A stretch of 64,000 bases of DNA. It comes from Vallicoccus soli. GTDB taxonomy: Bacteria; Actinomycetota; Actinomycetes; Motilibacterales; Motilibacteraceae. Position 1 is the first letter of the stretch. The number at the start of each line of letters is the position of its first letter. Location: assembly GCF_003594885.1 (NCBI RefSeq), contig NZ_QZEZ01000012.1:23656-87655 (forward strand). The letters run 5' to 3'. Shown here piece by piece: positions 8,167 through 16,209 of this stretch. The notes under the pieces were generated by a model. It was not told where the DNA came from. It saw only the letters and a program-made list of their open reading frames with translations, and ran no database searches. The position numbers were made by a program, and so were the translations under genes.

Positions 8167-9813
8167 TCACGCGCGGTGGTGGGCCCCGGCCTGCTGGCGC
8201 GCCCACCAGCCGAGCGCCGCCGTCACGGCGGCGGCCCACCCGAGCACCGCCGGCACCGGTACCGGGGCCGCGACCAGCTGCGGGACCAGCAGGACCGGCG
8301 CGAGCCCGGCCAGCGCCGCGAGCGGGGCGCGCCACGTCCAGGCCAGGACGCGCAGCGGCCCGACGCTGCCCGCGCCGGTGTCCGGCCCCAGGAAGAGGTG
8401 CGGGGGCACCGGCCCGCGGCAGGCGGAGACGAGCGCCGCGAGGACGAGCGCGGGCAGGCCGAGGACGAGCAGCCAGGCGCCCTGGGCGGCGCCGCCCAGG
8501 GCCGTGAGGACCCCGGCGGCCAGGGCGCCGCCGGCGGTGAGCGCGAGGGCGGGCACCTCGCCGTGGCGCAGCACGAGGGTCCGGAACCGCAGCGGCAGCA
8601 CGCGGGAGCGGGTGGTGTCGTCGGCCTCCAGGCGCGCGCCCTCCACGAGCTGCGCGGCGGCGCCGTAGCCGGCGAGCAGCGCCCCCAGCAGCAGGACGGC
8701 GCGCGCGGCGCCCGTCGCGGCGGAGGAGACCTCGACGAGGCCCAGGGCCGTCGCGAGCAGCACGGCCGCCCAGGCCGGGCGCGCCGGGTCGCGGCGCCAG
8801 CCGACGAGGGTCCGCCACGCGACCGCGAGCCGGGCGCGCCGCGGCGGCGCCGGCAGCCGGCGGGCCGGCACCCCGTCCGCGGTGCGCGTGAGCTGGCGCG
8901 CCAGGCGCAGGTCGAGCACCGTCGCGGCGGCGACGACGTCGTCGACCGCGCGGGCCCGCCGGCGCAGGGCCGCCGACGGCACGCCCCCGGCGGCCCGGTC
9001 CCCGAGGACGGCCGCTGCCGCCGCGGCGGCCGCGAGCAGCGCGAGGCCCAGCGGCCAGCCGGGGACCCCCGCCCCGGCGCTGAGCACGAGCGGCTGCGCG
9101 GCCCACCCCCAGGGCCCCGACCACAGCAGCACGGCGCCGACGGGCCCGGGCACGGAGCCGGCGGCCGTCGCCGCGGCGAGGCCGCCCAGGGCGACGGCGA
9201 CCCAGCGCAGCCGCAGCGCCGCGGGCGGCACCCGGTCGCGCTGCGCGGCGAGGCCGGCGGCGGCGGCCAGCGCGCCCAGCGCCGCACCGGCGCCGGCCGC
9301 GGGCAGCAGGGTCCAGCCGAGCGCCCCCACGCAGACCACGCGCAGCACGAAGGCCGCGGCCGCGGCGAGCGCGGCGCCCAGGGCGGCGTACAGGGCCACC
9401 GCCAGGCGCCAGCGGGGGCGCAGGAGCGCGCCGCGGCGCACCGCGGTCGGGAGCAGCCAGTGGGCCGACGCCGCGTCGAGCAGCACGGGCCCGCGCCAGC
9501 GCCCGTCGGCCGCGGCGAGGACGAGGGCGCCCAGGGCCAGGGCCGTCGCGCCGGCGGGGGCGCCGGCGGCGAGCCACGAGGCCCACGGCTCGCGCGGGCC
9601 GTCGGACACCCGCACGGCGGCGGAGGCGTACGGCACGGCGTAGAAGAGCCCGAAGAGCAGGACGACGTAGAGGACGTACGCCGTCTCGCGCCGCCGGCGC
9701 CGCAGCCCGGCGCGGCGCAGCACGGCCAGCCGGGCCAGGGCGTCCTGCGTGACCTCGTCCCACCACGGGTCGTCGCGGCCGGGCAGGACGTCGTCGTCCG
9801 GGCGTGCGCTCAC
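8167..9813 (-). CDS. Large multi-spanning membrane protein, probable ABC transporter permease
   Basis: A 548-residue, Ala/Leu/Val-rich integral membrane protein with about twelve or more hydrophobic stretches separated by Arg-rich loops; the N-terminal 40 residues are cytoplasmic-looking and acidic. I recognise no specific family signature. Its GTG start at 9813 overlaps the stop of the ABC ATPase gene (GTGA), so the two form a two-gene ABC-2-like system. It ends about 15 bases before the cobalamin riboswitch region on the same strand, but the riboswitch regulates the next operon. Substrate unknown; corrinoid or cobalt transport is only a guess from position. Confidence 0.75.
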   Translation of the reverse strand: MSARPDDDVLPGRDDPWWDEVTQDALARLAVLRRAGLRRRRRETAYVLYVVLLFGLFYAVPYASAAVRVSDGPREPWASWLAAGAPAGATALALGALVLAAADGRWRGPVLLDAASAHWLLPTAVRRGALLRPRWRLAVALYAALGAALAAAAAFVLRVVCVGALGWTLLPAAGAGAALGALAAAAGLAAQRDRVPPAALRLRWVAVALGGLAAATAAGSVPGPVGAVLLWSGPWGWAAQPLVLSAGAGVPGWPLGLALLAAAAAAAAVLGDRAAGGVPSAALRRRARAVDDVVAAATVLDLRLARQLTRTADGVPARRLPAPPRRARLAVAWRTLVGWRRDPARPAWAAVLLATALGLVEVSSAATGAARAVLLLGALLAGYGAAAQLVEGARLEADDTTRSRVLPLRFRTLVLRHGEVPALALTAGGALAAGVLTALGGAAQGAWLLVLGLPALVLAALVSACRGPVPPHLFLGPDTGAGSVGPLRVLAWTWRAPLAALAGLAPVLLVPQLVAAPVPVPAVLGWAAAVTAALGWWARQQAGAHHRA

Positions 9814-10487
9814 CCGGGCAGCACCGCGTGCGGCGGGCCGTCGGCCACGACCCGGCCGTCGGCGAGGACCAGGACGCGGTCGGCGACGGCGCGGGCCAGC
9901 TCGGCGTGGTGCGTGGCCAGGAGCACGCCCACGCCCCCCGCCGCCTCGGCCCGGACGCGGTCCCCGAGCCGCTCGCGCGCGCCGGGGTCGAGGCGCTGCT
10001 CGGGCTCGTCGAGCACGAGCAGGTCGCGGGGCCGCACGAGCGCGGCGGCCAGCAGCACGGCCTGCACCTGCCCGGAGGACAGGTGCGCCGGCCGGGCGTC
10101 GGCGTGGTCGGCGACCCGGCGGTCCTCCAGCGCCCAGTCGACCCAGGCCGCGGCGTCCTCCCCGACCCCGTGCGCCGCCGCGACGAGCTCGAGGTGCTCG
10201 CGGACCGTGAGGTCGGGCCAGAAGGCGGGCGCGTCGGCGACGACCGCGACCCGCGCCCGCACGACGGGGTCGTCCTCGTCCACCGGCGCGCCGTCGAGCA
10301 GGACCTCCCCCGCCGTGGGGGCGTCGCGCCCGGTGGCCAGGCGCAGCAGCGTGGACTTGCCCGAGCCGTTGTCGCCCATGAGGGCGACGCACTCGCCGTC
10401 CCCGAGCCGCAGGTCGACGGGGTGCAGGGCGGTGCGGGGGCCGTACGAGCGGCTCGCCCCGCGCATCTCCAGCAGCACCCTGGGCAC
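9810..10487 (-). CDS. ABC transporter ATP-binding protein
   Basis: A 225-residue single nucleotide-binding domain. Walker A GDNGSGKST lies at residues 38-46, the signature LSSGQ near 137, Walker B LLVLDEP near 155-161 and the switch His in LLATHH. The signature lacks the usual second Gly (LSGGQ), having Ser instead, a tolerated variant. The GTG start at 10487 is followed by an internal ATG seven codons later as an alternative. It is coupled to the downstream membrane protein by a GTGA overlap and is divergent from otsA with a 71-bp gap. Substrate not predictable. Confidence 0.9.
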   Translation of the reverse strand: MPRVLLEMRGASRSYGPRTALHPVDLRLGDGECVALMGDNGSGKSTLLRLATGRDAPTAGEVLLDGAPVDEDDPVVRARVAVVADAPAFWPDLTVREHLELVAAAHGVGEDAAAWVDWALEDRRVADHADARPAHLSSGQVQAVLLAAALVRPRDLLVLDEPEQRLDPGARERLGDRVRAEAAGGVGVLLATHHAELARAVADRVLVLADGRVVADGPPHAVLPG

Positions 10488-10558
10488 GTTAGCCCGCGGG
10501 GCGCCAGGAGGGCTGTGCCAGGATCGGCCCCGCCCCCCGAGCCAGGAGCTGGTACGAC

Positions 10559-12052
10559 GTGAGCGACCCCGACCGACCCGAGCCCGGCGAGTACGACGTC
10601 GTCGTGGTCTCGAACCGCCTGCCGGTCGACCGCGTGGAGGAGCCCGACGGCTCCGTGTCCTGGCGCAGCAGCCCCGGCGGGCTGGTCGCCGCGCTCGAGC
10701 CGTTCATGCGCCGCACCGACGGCGCGTGGGTCGGCTGGTCGGGCGCGCCGGGCGACGCCCCGGAGCCGTTCGACGAGCACGACATGCACCTCGTGGGCGT
10801 CCCGCTCTCGGAGGGCGAGGTCGCGGAGTACTACGAGGGGTTCAGCAACGCCACGCTGTGGCCGCTCTACCACGACGTCATCGCGCCGCCGGTGTTCCAC
10901 CGCCGCTGGTGGGACGTCTACGTGCAGGTGAACCGGCGCTTCGCCGAGGCCGCCGCCCGCCAGGCGTCGCAGGGCGCCACGGTGTGGGTGCACGACTACC
11001 AGCTGCAGCTCGTGCCCGGGATGCTGCGGGAGATCCGGCCGGACCTGCGCATCGGCTTCTTCGACCACATCCCGTTCCCCGGGTACGAGATCTTCGCCCA
11101 GCTGCCGTGGCGGCGGCAGGTCGTGGAGGGGCTGCTCGGGGCGGACCTGCTGGGCTTCCAGCGCGGCGCCGACGCGGCCAACTTCCTGCGGGCGTGCCGG
11201 CGGGCCGCCGGCCTGCGCACCTCGGGCTCGACGGTGCGGGCCGGGGACCGGACGGTCACTGCGCGGGCGTTCCCCATCTCCATCGACACGCCGGGCTTCG
11301 GCGACCTCGCCCGCCGGGACGACGTGCAGGCCCGCGCGAAGGAGATCCGCGAGGCCCTCGGCGACCCGCGGCACCTGCTCCTCGGCGTCGACCGGCTCGA
11401 CTACACCAAGGGGATCCTCCACCGGCTCAAGGCCTTCGGCGAGCTCCTCGACGACGGCCGCCTCGACGTGCACGACACCGTGCTCGTGCAGGTGGCGAGC
11501 CCGAGCCGCGAGCGGGTGGAGCAGTACCAGGCGCTGCGCGACGAGGTCGAGGCGACCGTGGGGCGCATCAACGGCGACCACGGCGAGCTCGGCCACCAGC
11601 CCGTGCACTACCTGCACCACTCGTACCCGAAGGAGGAGATGGCCGCGCTCTACCTCGCCGCGGACGTCATGCTCGTCACCTCCCTGCGCGACGGCATGAA
11701 CCTCGTGGCCAAGGAGTTCGTGGCCTGCCGGCACGACGAGACCGGCGCGCTGGTCCTCAGCGAGTTCACCGGCGCCGCCGACGAGCTCGGCGGGGCGTTC
11801 CTCATCAACCCCCACGACATCCAGGGCGTCAAGGACACGATCGTGCGCGCGGTCGAGTCGGGCGAGCGCGAGCAGCGCCGGCGGATGCGGACCATGCGCA
11901 AGCGGGTGCGCGAGCACGACGTGTCGCGGTGGGCCTCGGACTTCCTCGGCGCGCTCGACGCGGCGGGCGGCGCCCGCGACGACGCGGGGGCCCCCGGCGA
12001 GGGCGGGGACGCCGCGACGGCGGGGGACGGGGCCGCGGCGGCGCCCGCGTAG
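10559..12052 (+). CDS. otsA: Alpha,alpha-trehalose-phosphate synthase (UDP- or GDP-glucose forming)
   Basis: GT20 enzyme joining glucose from a nucleotide sugar to glucose-6-phosphate, giving trehalose-6-phosphate for osmoprotection. 497 residues. Family motifs appear in order: [11 protein letters not shown] near the N terminus, the HDYQLQLVP segment near 145, [11 protein letters not shown] near 276, and [14 protein letters not shown] near 375. The last 35 residues form an Ala/Gly/Asp-rich tail not needed for the fold. No otsB phosphatase is adjacent; an acetyltransferase follows after nine bases. Confidence 0.95.
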   Translation: MSDPDRPEPGEYDVVVVSNRLPVDRVEEPDGSVSWRSSPGGLVAALEPFMRRTDGAWVGWSGAPGDAPEPFDEHDMHLVGVPLSEGEVAEYYEGFSNATLWPLYHDVIAPPVFHRRWWDVYVQVNRRFAEAAARQASQGATVWVHDYQLQLVPGMLREIRPDLRIGFFDHIPFPGYEIFAQLPWRRQVVEGLLGADLLGFQRGADAANFLRACRRAAGLRTSGSTVRAGDRTVTARAFPISIDTPGFGDLARRDDVQARAKEIREALGDPRHLLLGVDRLDYTKGILHRLKAFGELLDDGRLDVHDTVLVQVASPSRERVEQYQALRDEVEATVGRINGDHGELGHQPVHYLHHSYPKEEMAALYLAADVMLVTSLRDGMNLVAKEFVACRHDETGALVLSEFTGAADELGGAFLINPHDIQGVKDTIVRAVESGEREQRRRMRTMRKRVREHDVSRWASDFLGALDAAGGARDDAGAPGEGGDAATAGDGAAAAPA

Positions 12053-12061
12053 CCTGGGACC

Positions 12062-12526
12062 GTGCCCACGCCCGTCCTCGACCTGCGCCCGGCGCGCTAC
12101 GACGACCCGGTCGCGGCCCGCCTCGTCGCCGAGCTCCAGCAGGAGTTCGTCGTCCGCTACGGCGGCCCCGACGAGACCCCCGTCGACCCCGCCGAGTTCG
12201 CGCCCCCGCGGGGCACGTTCCTCGTCGCCTGGGACGGCGACGAGCCCGTCGGCTGCGGCGGCTGGCGCATCGTCGAGCCGGGCCTCGGCGAGATCAAGCG
12301 GATGTACGTCGTCGCGGCCCACCGCGGCAGGGGCCTGTCCCGCATCGTCCTCGCGGCGCTCGAGGACGCGGCCCGCGCCGCCGGCCTCACCCGCCTGCGC
12401 CTCGAGACCGGCGACCAGCAGCCCGAGGCGCTGCGGCTCTACGGGACCAGCGGCTACGCGCCGATCCCCCGCTTCGGCTACTACGCCTGCCACGAGTCCT
12501 CGCTGTGCTTCGCGAAGGACCTCTGA
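12062..12526 (+). CDS. GNAT-family N-acetyltransferase
   Basis: A 154-residue single-domain GNAT protein. The acetyl-CoA-binding stretch EIKRMYVVAAHRGRGLSRIV (about 79-98) contains the R/Q-x-x-G-x-G motif as HRGRGL, followed by the helix ALEDAARAAGL and the C-terminal beta strand LRLETGDQQPEALRLYGTSGY typical of the family. It starts with GTG nine bases after otsA, probably co-transcribed. The acceptor substrate cannot be inferred. A strong hairpin follows 38 bases downstream. Confidence 0.9.
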   Translation: MPTPVLDLRPARYDDPVAARLVAELQQEFVVRYGGPDETPVDPAEFAPPRGTFLVAWDGDEPVGCGGWRIVEPGLGEIKRMYVVAAHRGRGLSRIVLAALEDAARAAGLTRLRLETGDQQPEALRLYGTSGYAPIPRFGYYACHESSLCFAKDL

Positions 12527-12564
12527 GCGGCGCGCTGCCGGCCCTGTCGACCACGCGGAGCACC

Positions 12565-12612
12565 CGTACGGGTGCCTCGCGAGGCTCCCTGGCCTCGTGA
12601 GGCACCCGTACG
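12565..12612 (+). terminator. 20-bp stem hairpin after the otsA-acetyltransferase unit
   Basis: The arms at 12565-12584 and 12593-12612 are complementary over 20 bp with a single G-U pair and an 8-base loop (CTCCCTGG). No U-tract follows, as is common in high-GC actinobacteria. The position between two same-strand genes fits a transcription terminator; a processing or protein-binding site is also possible. Confidence 0.65.
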
Positions 12613-12686
12613 CCTCGTCCGGCGCGCTCCCTGTCGGCGCCGGCGCCTAGCGTCGCGGGCCTCACGACGAGACGAGGGGGACGTAC

Positions 12687-13430
12687 GTGGACCTGCGCGC
12701 CGCGCTGGGGACGGCCCGCGAGCTGCTGGACTCGCACGGGCTGCACGACTGGGAGGTCGGGCTCGACGGAGCGCGGCGCCGTGCTGGCGCCTGCCACCAC
12801 GGGCGGCGGCTCATCAGCCTGAGCCGGCACCTCACGGAGCTGCACGGGCCCGCGGAGGTGCGCGAGACCGTGCTGCACGAGCTGGCCCACGCGCTCGTCG
12901 GCCCCGAGCACGGGCACGACGCGGTGTGGCGGGCGCGGGCGCGGGCCCTCGGCTCCACGGGCGAGCGCTGCCTGCCGGAGGACGCGCCGGTCGTCGCCGG
13001 CGACTTCGTCGGCCGCTGCGCGCACGGGCACGAGGCCACGCGGCACCGGCGCCCGGAGCGCGTCGTCGGCTGCGGGCGCTGCGGGTCGCGCACCGCGCTG
13101 CTGTCCTGGACGTGGCGCGGGGTCGCCGTGCGCATGCACCCCCGCTACGTCGCGGACCTCGTCACGCTCGCCCCGCGGCACCCCGCCGCCCGCGAGCAGC
13201 TCGAGCTCGACGCCGTGCTGGGCGGAGGGCCCGGCCAGCCGGCGGTGCAGGCGCTGCTGGCGCCGCCGGTCGCCCCGGGCACGCGGGTACGGCTCGGGGG
13301 GACCGGCCGCTTCGCCGGGCAGGTCGGGGTCGTCGAGTCGCGCGGGCGCTCGCGCTACCGGGTCCGCACCGCGCAGGGCCTGCTCACGGTCCCGCCCGCG
13401 CTGCTCACCCCGCTGCGCACGGGGGGCTAG
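12687..13430 (+). CDS. SprT-like zinc metallopeptidase-domain protein
   Basis: A 247-residue protein with the zinc-protease motif HELAH at residues 64-68, inside the stretch VRETVLHELAHALVGPEHGH that is typical of SprT-like/SprT-domain proteins. A probable zinc-ribbon follows: Cys in GRCAHGHE near 111 and CGRCG near 131-135. The C-terminal 60 residues contain a KOW/SH3-like segment (VRLGGTGRFAGQVGVVESRG). The GTG at 12687 starts shortly after the AGACGAGGGGG purine run. Physiological substrate unknown; catalytic Glu and metal ligands are present. Confidence 0.82.
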   Translation: MDLRAALGTARELLDSHGLHDWEVGLDGARRRAGACHHGRRLISLSRHLTELHGPAEVRETVLHELAHALVGPEHGHDAVWRARARALGSTGERCLPEDAPVVAGDFVGRCAHGHEATRHRRPERVVGCGRCGSRTALLSWTWRGVAVRMHPRYVADLVTLAPRHPAAREQLELDAVLGGGPGQPAVQALLAPPVAPGTRVRLGGTGRFAGQVGVVESRGRSRYRVRTAQGLLTVPPALLTPLRTGG

Positions 13431-13460
13431 CCGGGCCCCGGCGGCGGGTAGTCGGCGGGG

Positions 13461-14132
13461 GTGAGCCGCAGCAGCGCCCTGCCCCGCGACGCCTCGACCG
13501 CCGAGGCGGTCGCCGCGCGGCTCGACAAGCCGATGGGCGCGCTCGGCGTGGTGTTCGTGCTCGTGGTGCTCGGCCAGTCGCTCGCCGAGGACCCCCGGGT
13601 CGTGCGCGCGCTCACCGTGGTCGGCTGGCTGCTGTGGTCGGTGTTCGTGGCCGAGCTCGCGCTGCGCGCGTACCTCGCCCGGGACCAGCGGCGCTTCTGG
13701 TCGCGCAACTGGTGGCAGGTGGTCTTCCTCGCGGTCCCCTTCCTGCGCTTCGCCCGGGCGCTGACGCTGCTGCGCGCCGCGCGGGTGGGCAGCGTGCTCT
13801 CGGCGGCGGTGCGCGGCTCGCGGTCGGCGGGTCGGCTGCTGTCGAGCCGGGTGGGGTGGCTCGCCGTGGTCACCGTCGTCGTCGTGCTGGCGTCCAGCCA
13901 GCTGCTGCTCGTCCTCGGCTCGTACGACGACTACGGCCCGGCCCTGCACGACGCGGCGCTCGCCACCGTCACCGGGGCGGAGCTCGCGGCGGACGACGGC
14001 TTCGCCCAGGTGCTCGAGGTGGTCCTCGCGGTCTACTCGGTGGCCGTCTTCGCGACGCTGGCGGCGGCCCTTGGCGCGTACTTCCTGCAGCCGCAGCAGG
14101 CGGGGCGGGAGCAGGAGCCGGGTCGGGGGTGA
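13461..14132 (+). CDS. Voltage-gated-channel-like membrane protein lacking a potassium selectivity filter
   Basis: A 223-residue membrane protein with about five hydrophobic segments. The arrangement resembles S2-S6 of a small voltage-gated potassium channel: an Arg-spaced helix (RFARALTLLRAARVGSVL, near 96-113), a following helix, a re-entrant-like stretch and a final helix. The expected filter TVGYG is replaced by TVTGAEL, so potassium selectivity is doubtful. The GTG start at 13461 lies 30 bases after the SprT-like gene. It may be an atypical ion channel, a channel-derived sensor, or unrelated; the resemblance is read by eye. Confidence 0.6.
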   Translation: MSRSSALPRDASTAEAVAARLDKPMGALGVVFVLVVLGQSLAEDPRVVRALTVVGWLLWSVFVAELALRAYLARDQRRFWSRNWWQVVFLAVPFLRFARALTLLRAARVGSVLSAAVRGSRSAGRLLSSRVGWLAVVTVVVVLASSQLLLVLGSYDDYGPALHDAALATVTGAELAADDGFAQVLEVVLAVYSVAVFATLAAALGAYFLQPQQAGREQEPGRG

Positions 14133-14205
14133 GGCGGGGCCGCGTGTGGCCGCGCCCGCTCCCGGGGAGCAGACTGCCGCAGCCCGCTCCCCCACCGGAG
14201 GTCCC

Positions 14206-14880
14206 GTGCCCCTCGCCACCCGGCCGCGCGCCGTCGTCCTCGACGTCAACGAGACGCTGTCCGACCTCGCGCCGCTCGGCCCCGCGTTCGAGGAGGAGGG
14301 CGCGCCGGCGCACCTGGCGCCGCTGTGGTTCGCGTCGGTCCTGCGGGACGGCTTCGGGCTCTCGCTGGCGGGCGCTCCGAGGCCCTTCGTCGAGGTGGCC
14401 GCGGGCGCGCTGCGCCCGCTCCTGGCGGCGGCGGGGGTCGAGGACCTCGACGGCGCCGGGCAGCGGGTCCTCGACGCGCTGGGCACGCTGCCGGTGCGCG
14501 CCGACGTCCCCGAGGGCCTGCAGGCGCTGGCGGCCGCCGGGCTGCGCGTGGTGACGCTGACGAACGGCGCGGTCGCGACGACGGACGCGCTGCTGCGCCG
14601 GGGCGCCGCCCGCCCGCACGTCGACCTCCTGCTCAGCGTCGAGGACGCCGGGGCGTGGAAGCCGGACCGGCGCGCGTACGAGCACGCGGCGCGCGCGACG
14701 CGCCTCGCACCGCAGGACCTGCTCCTCGTCGCCGTGCACCCCTGGGACGTCGACGGCGCGGCCCGGGCCGGCCTGCGGACCGCCTGGCTCGACCGCGCCG
14801 GGACGCCGTACCCCTCGCACGCGACGCTGCCGGACCTCGTCGCCCGCGACCTCCTCGACCTCGCGGGGCAGCTCGCGTGA
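14206..14880 (+). CDS. HAD-superfamily hydrolase, haloacid dehalogenase type II-like
   Basis: A 224-residue HAD hydrolase. Motif I is DVNETL (Asp13 as nucleophile), motif II TLTNGA near 123, the motif III Lys in AWKPD near 150, and an acidic motif IV-like segment VHPWDVDGA near 182. This pattern occurs in proteins annotated as L-2-haloacid dehalogenase, although many act as small phosphatases; the true substrate is unknown. The GTG at 14206 was chosen for the ACCGGAGG ribosome site just upstream. The stop overlaps the glycosyltransferase start by 4 bases (GTGA). Confidence 0.85.
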   Translation: MPLATRPRAVVLDVNETLSDLAPLGPAFEEEGAPAHLAPLWFASVLRDGFGLSLAGAPRPFVEVAAGALRPLLAAAGVEDLDGAGQRVLDALGTLPVRADVPEGLQALAAAGLRVVTLTNGAVATTDALLRRGAARPHVDLLLSVEDAGAWKPDRRAYEHAARATRLAPQDLLLVAVHPWDVDGAARAGLRTAWLDRAGTPYPSHATLPDLVARDLLDLAGQLA

Positions 14881-15950
14881 GGGTCGTGCTGTGGACCGAC
14901 GCCACGGGTGTCGGCGGGGCCGAGATCAGCGTCGCCAACCTCGTGGGCGCCGCGCCGGCCGGCCTCGACCTCGTCGTCGCCGGCGTGCACCGCGGGACGG
15001 TGGAGCGGCTCGCCGGGGGGCGCGCGGAGCCCGTCGTGCTCGGCGCCGGGCCGGCGGCGACCGCGGCGGGGCTGCGCCGGCTCGGGCCGGACGTGGTGCA
15101 CGTCAACCGCTACGTCCCCTGGTCCTCGGCCACCGCGGTCGCCGCGGCGCTCGCGCTGCCCGCGGCCCGCGTCGTCACCGTCGACCAGCTGCCGCTGCGC
15201 ACGACCGCGGCGCACGAGCTGTGGCGCACGCGCGCCCTGACGCTGCGCGCGGACGCCGCGGTCGCCGTGGGCCGGGTCAGCGCCCGCCGCATCGAGGACT
15301 TCTACGCGCTCGGTCGCGGCAGCGTGCGCTCGGTGCCCAACGGGGTGCCGCCCGTCGACGTCCCGGTACGGCCCGCCGACGCGGACCTCGTCGTCGGCTC
15401 GCTCGGCCGCCTCGACCCGATGAAGGGCTTCGACGTCGCGCTGCACGCGCTCGCCGACGTGCCGGGGGTGCGGCTCGTGGTGCACGGCAGCGGCGGCGCG
15501 GGGTCGGACCTGGCCGCCCTGGCCGGGCGGCTCGGCGTGGCCGACCGCGTGCGCTGGGCGCCCTGGACCGACGACCGCGAGGAGGCCCTCGGCGGTCTCG
15601 ACGCCTTCGTGCTGCCCTCGCGCACCGAGGGCTTCTCGCTCTCGCTCGTGGAGGCGATGTCCGCGGGACTGCCCTGCATCGCGTCGAGCGTCGGCGGCGC
15701 CGAGGAGGCGCTCGACGGCGGGCGGGCCGGGCTCCTCGTACGCCCCGACGACGCCGCGGGGCTCGCCGGCGCCCTCACCGCCCTGCGCGACGACCGCGGG
15801 CTGCGCGACCGGCTCGGGGCCGCCGCGCGGGAGCGCGCCCGCTCGCTCTACACCGCGCAGGCCATGGCGCGGGCGTACGCCGACCTGTGGGCGGAGGTCG
15901 TCGACCGGCCCCGGGCCCCGCGGCTCCGCCCGCCCCGGCCGCGGGCCTGA
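14877..15950 (+). CDS. Glycosyltransferase family 4 protein
   Basis: A 357-residue retaining GT-B glycosyltransferase. The N-terminal domain begins with an acceptor loop TDATGVGGAEISVANL, and the C-terminal domain carries the donor-binding pattern SRTEGFSLSLVEAMSAG (E-x7-E, near 251-267). No transmembrane segment. It overlaps the HAD gene by GTGA and is probably co-translated. Donor and acceptor are unknown; cell-wall or capsular glycan synthesis is typical for the family. The gene ends 76 bases before an array of 22-bp tandem repeats. Confidence 0.9.
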   Translation: MRVVLWTDATGVGGAEISVANLVGAAPAGLDLVVAGVHRGTVERLAGGRAEPVVLGAGPAATAAGLRRLGPDVVHVNRYVPWSSATAVAAALALPAARVVTVDQLPLRTTAAHELWRTRALTLRADAAVAVGRVSARRIEDFYALGRGSVRSVPNGVPPVDVPVRPADADLVVGSLGRLDPMKGFDVALHALADVPGVRLVVHGSGGAGSDLAALAGRLGVADRVRWAPWTDDREEALGGLDAFVLPSRTEGFSLSLVEAMSAGLPCIASSVGGAEEALDGGRAGLLVRPDDAAGLAGALTALRDDRGLRDRLGAAARERARSLYTAQAMARAYADLWAEVVDRPRAPRLRPPRPRA

Positions 15951-16026
15951 CCGGGGGCGCTCCTGGGCGGCGCGCCGCCCCGGGGCTGCGTGTCCCGGCC
16001 GCGCGGCCGCAGGCTCGCGCCCGTGC

Positions 16027-16202
16027 AGCTGCATGCTCGCCGCCGGGGTCGTGCACGTCCACGGGCGGGGAGCTGCATGATCGCCGCCGGGGTCGTGCGT
16101 GATCACGGCCGGGGAGCTGCATGATCACGGTCGGGGTCCTGGATGATCGCGGCCGGGGGGCTGCATGATCGCGGCCGGGGAGGTGCAGGGTGGCGCCGGT
16201 GG
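16027..16202. repeat. 22-bp tandem repeat array, eight units, at a convergent gene junction
   Basis: Eight contiguous 22-base units fill the space between the glycosyltransferase (plus) and cobN (minus). The best units read AGCTGCATGATCGC followed by GGCCGGGG. Units alternate: 1, 3, 5 and 7 begin AGCTGC or GGCTGC, while 2, 4 and 6 begin TCGTGC or TCCTGG, giving a 44-base higher-order period. The eighth unit is degenerate. The same unit recurs at 33296-33361 (reverse orientation) and 35878-36075. There is no spacer, so this is not CRISPR. Confidence 0.85.
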
Positions 16203-16209
16203 GGCGGGG

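Noticed and set aside
8110..12600. A plus-strand open frame of almost 1500 codons and a minus-strand one of similar size across 7.9-12.5 kb
   Set aside because: Both are shadows at high GC: composition is Arg/Gly/Ala/Pro noise, and recognisable genes (ABC pair, otsA, acetyltransferase) occupy other frames there.
16027..16202. CRISPR array
   Set aside because: The 22-bp units are directly contiguous with no unique spacers, and no cas genes are present.
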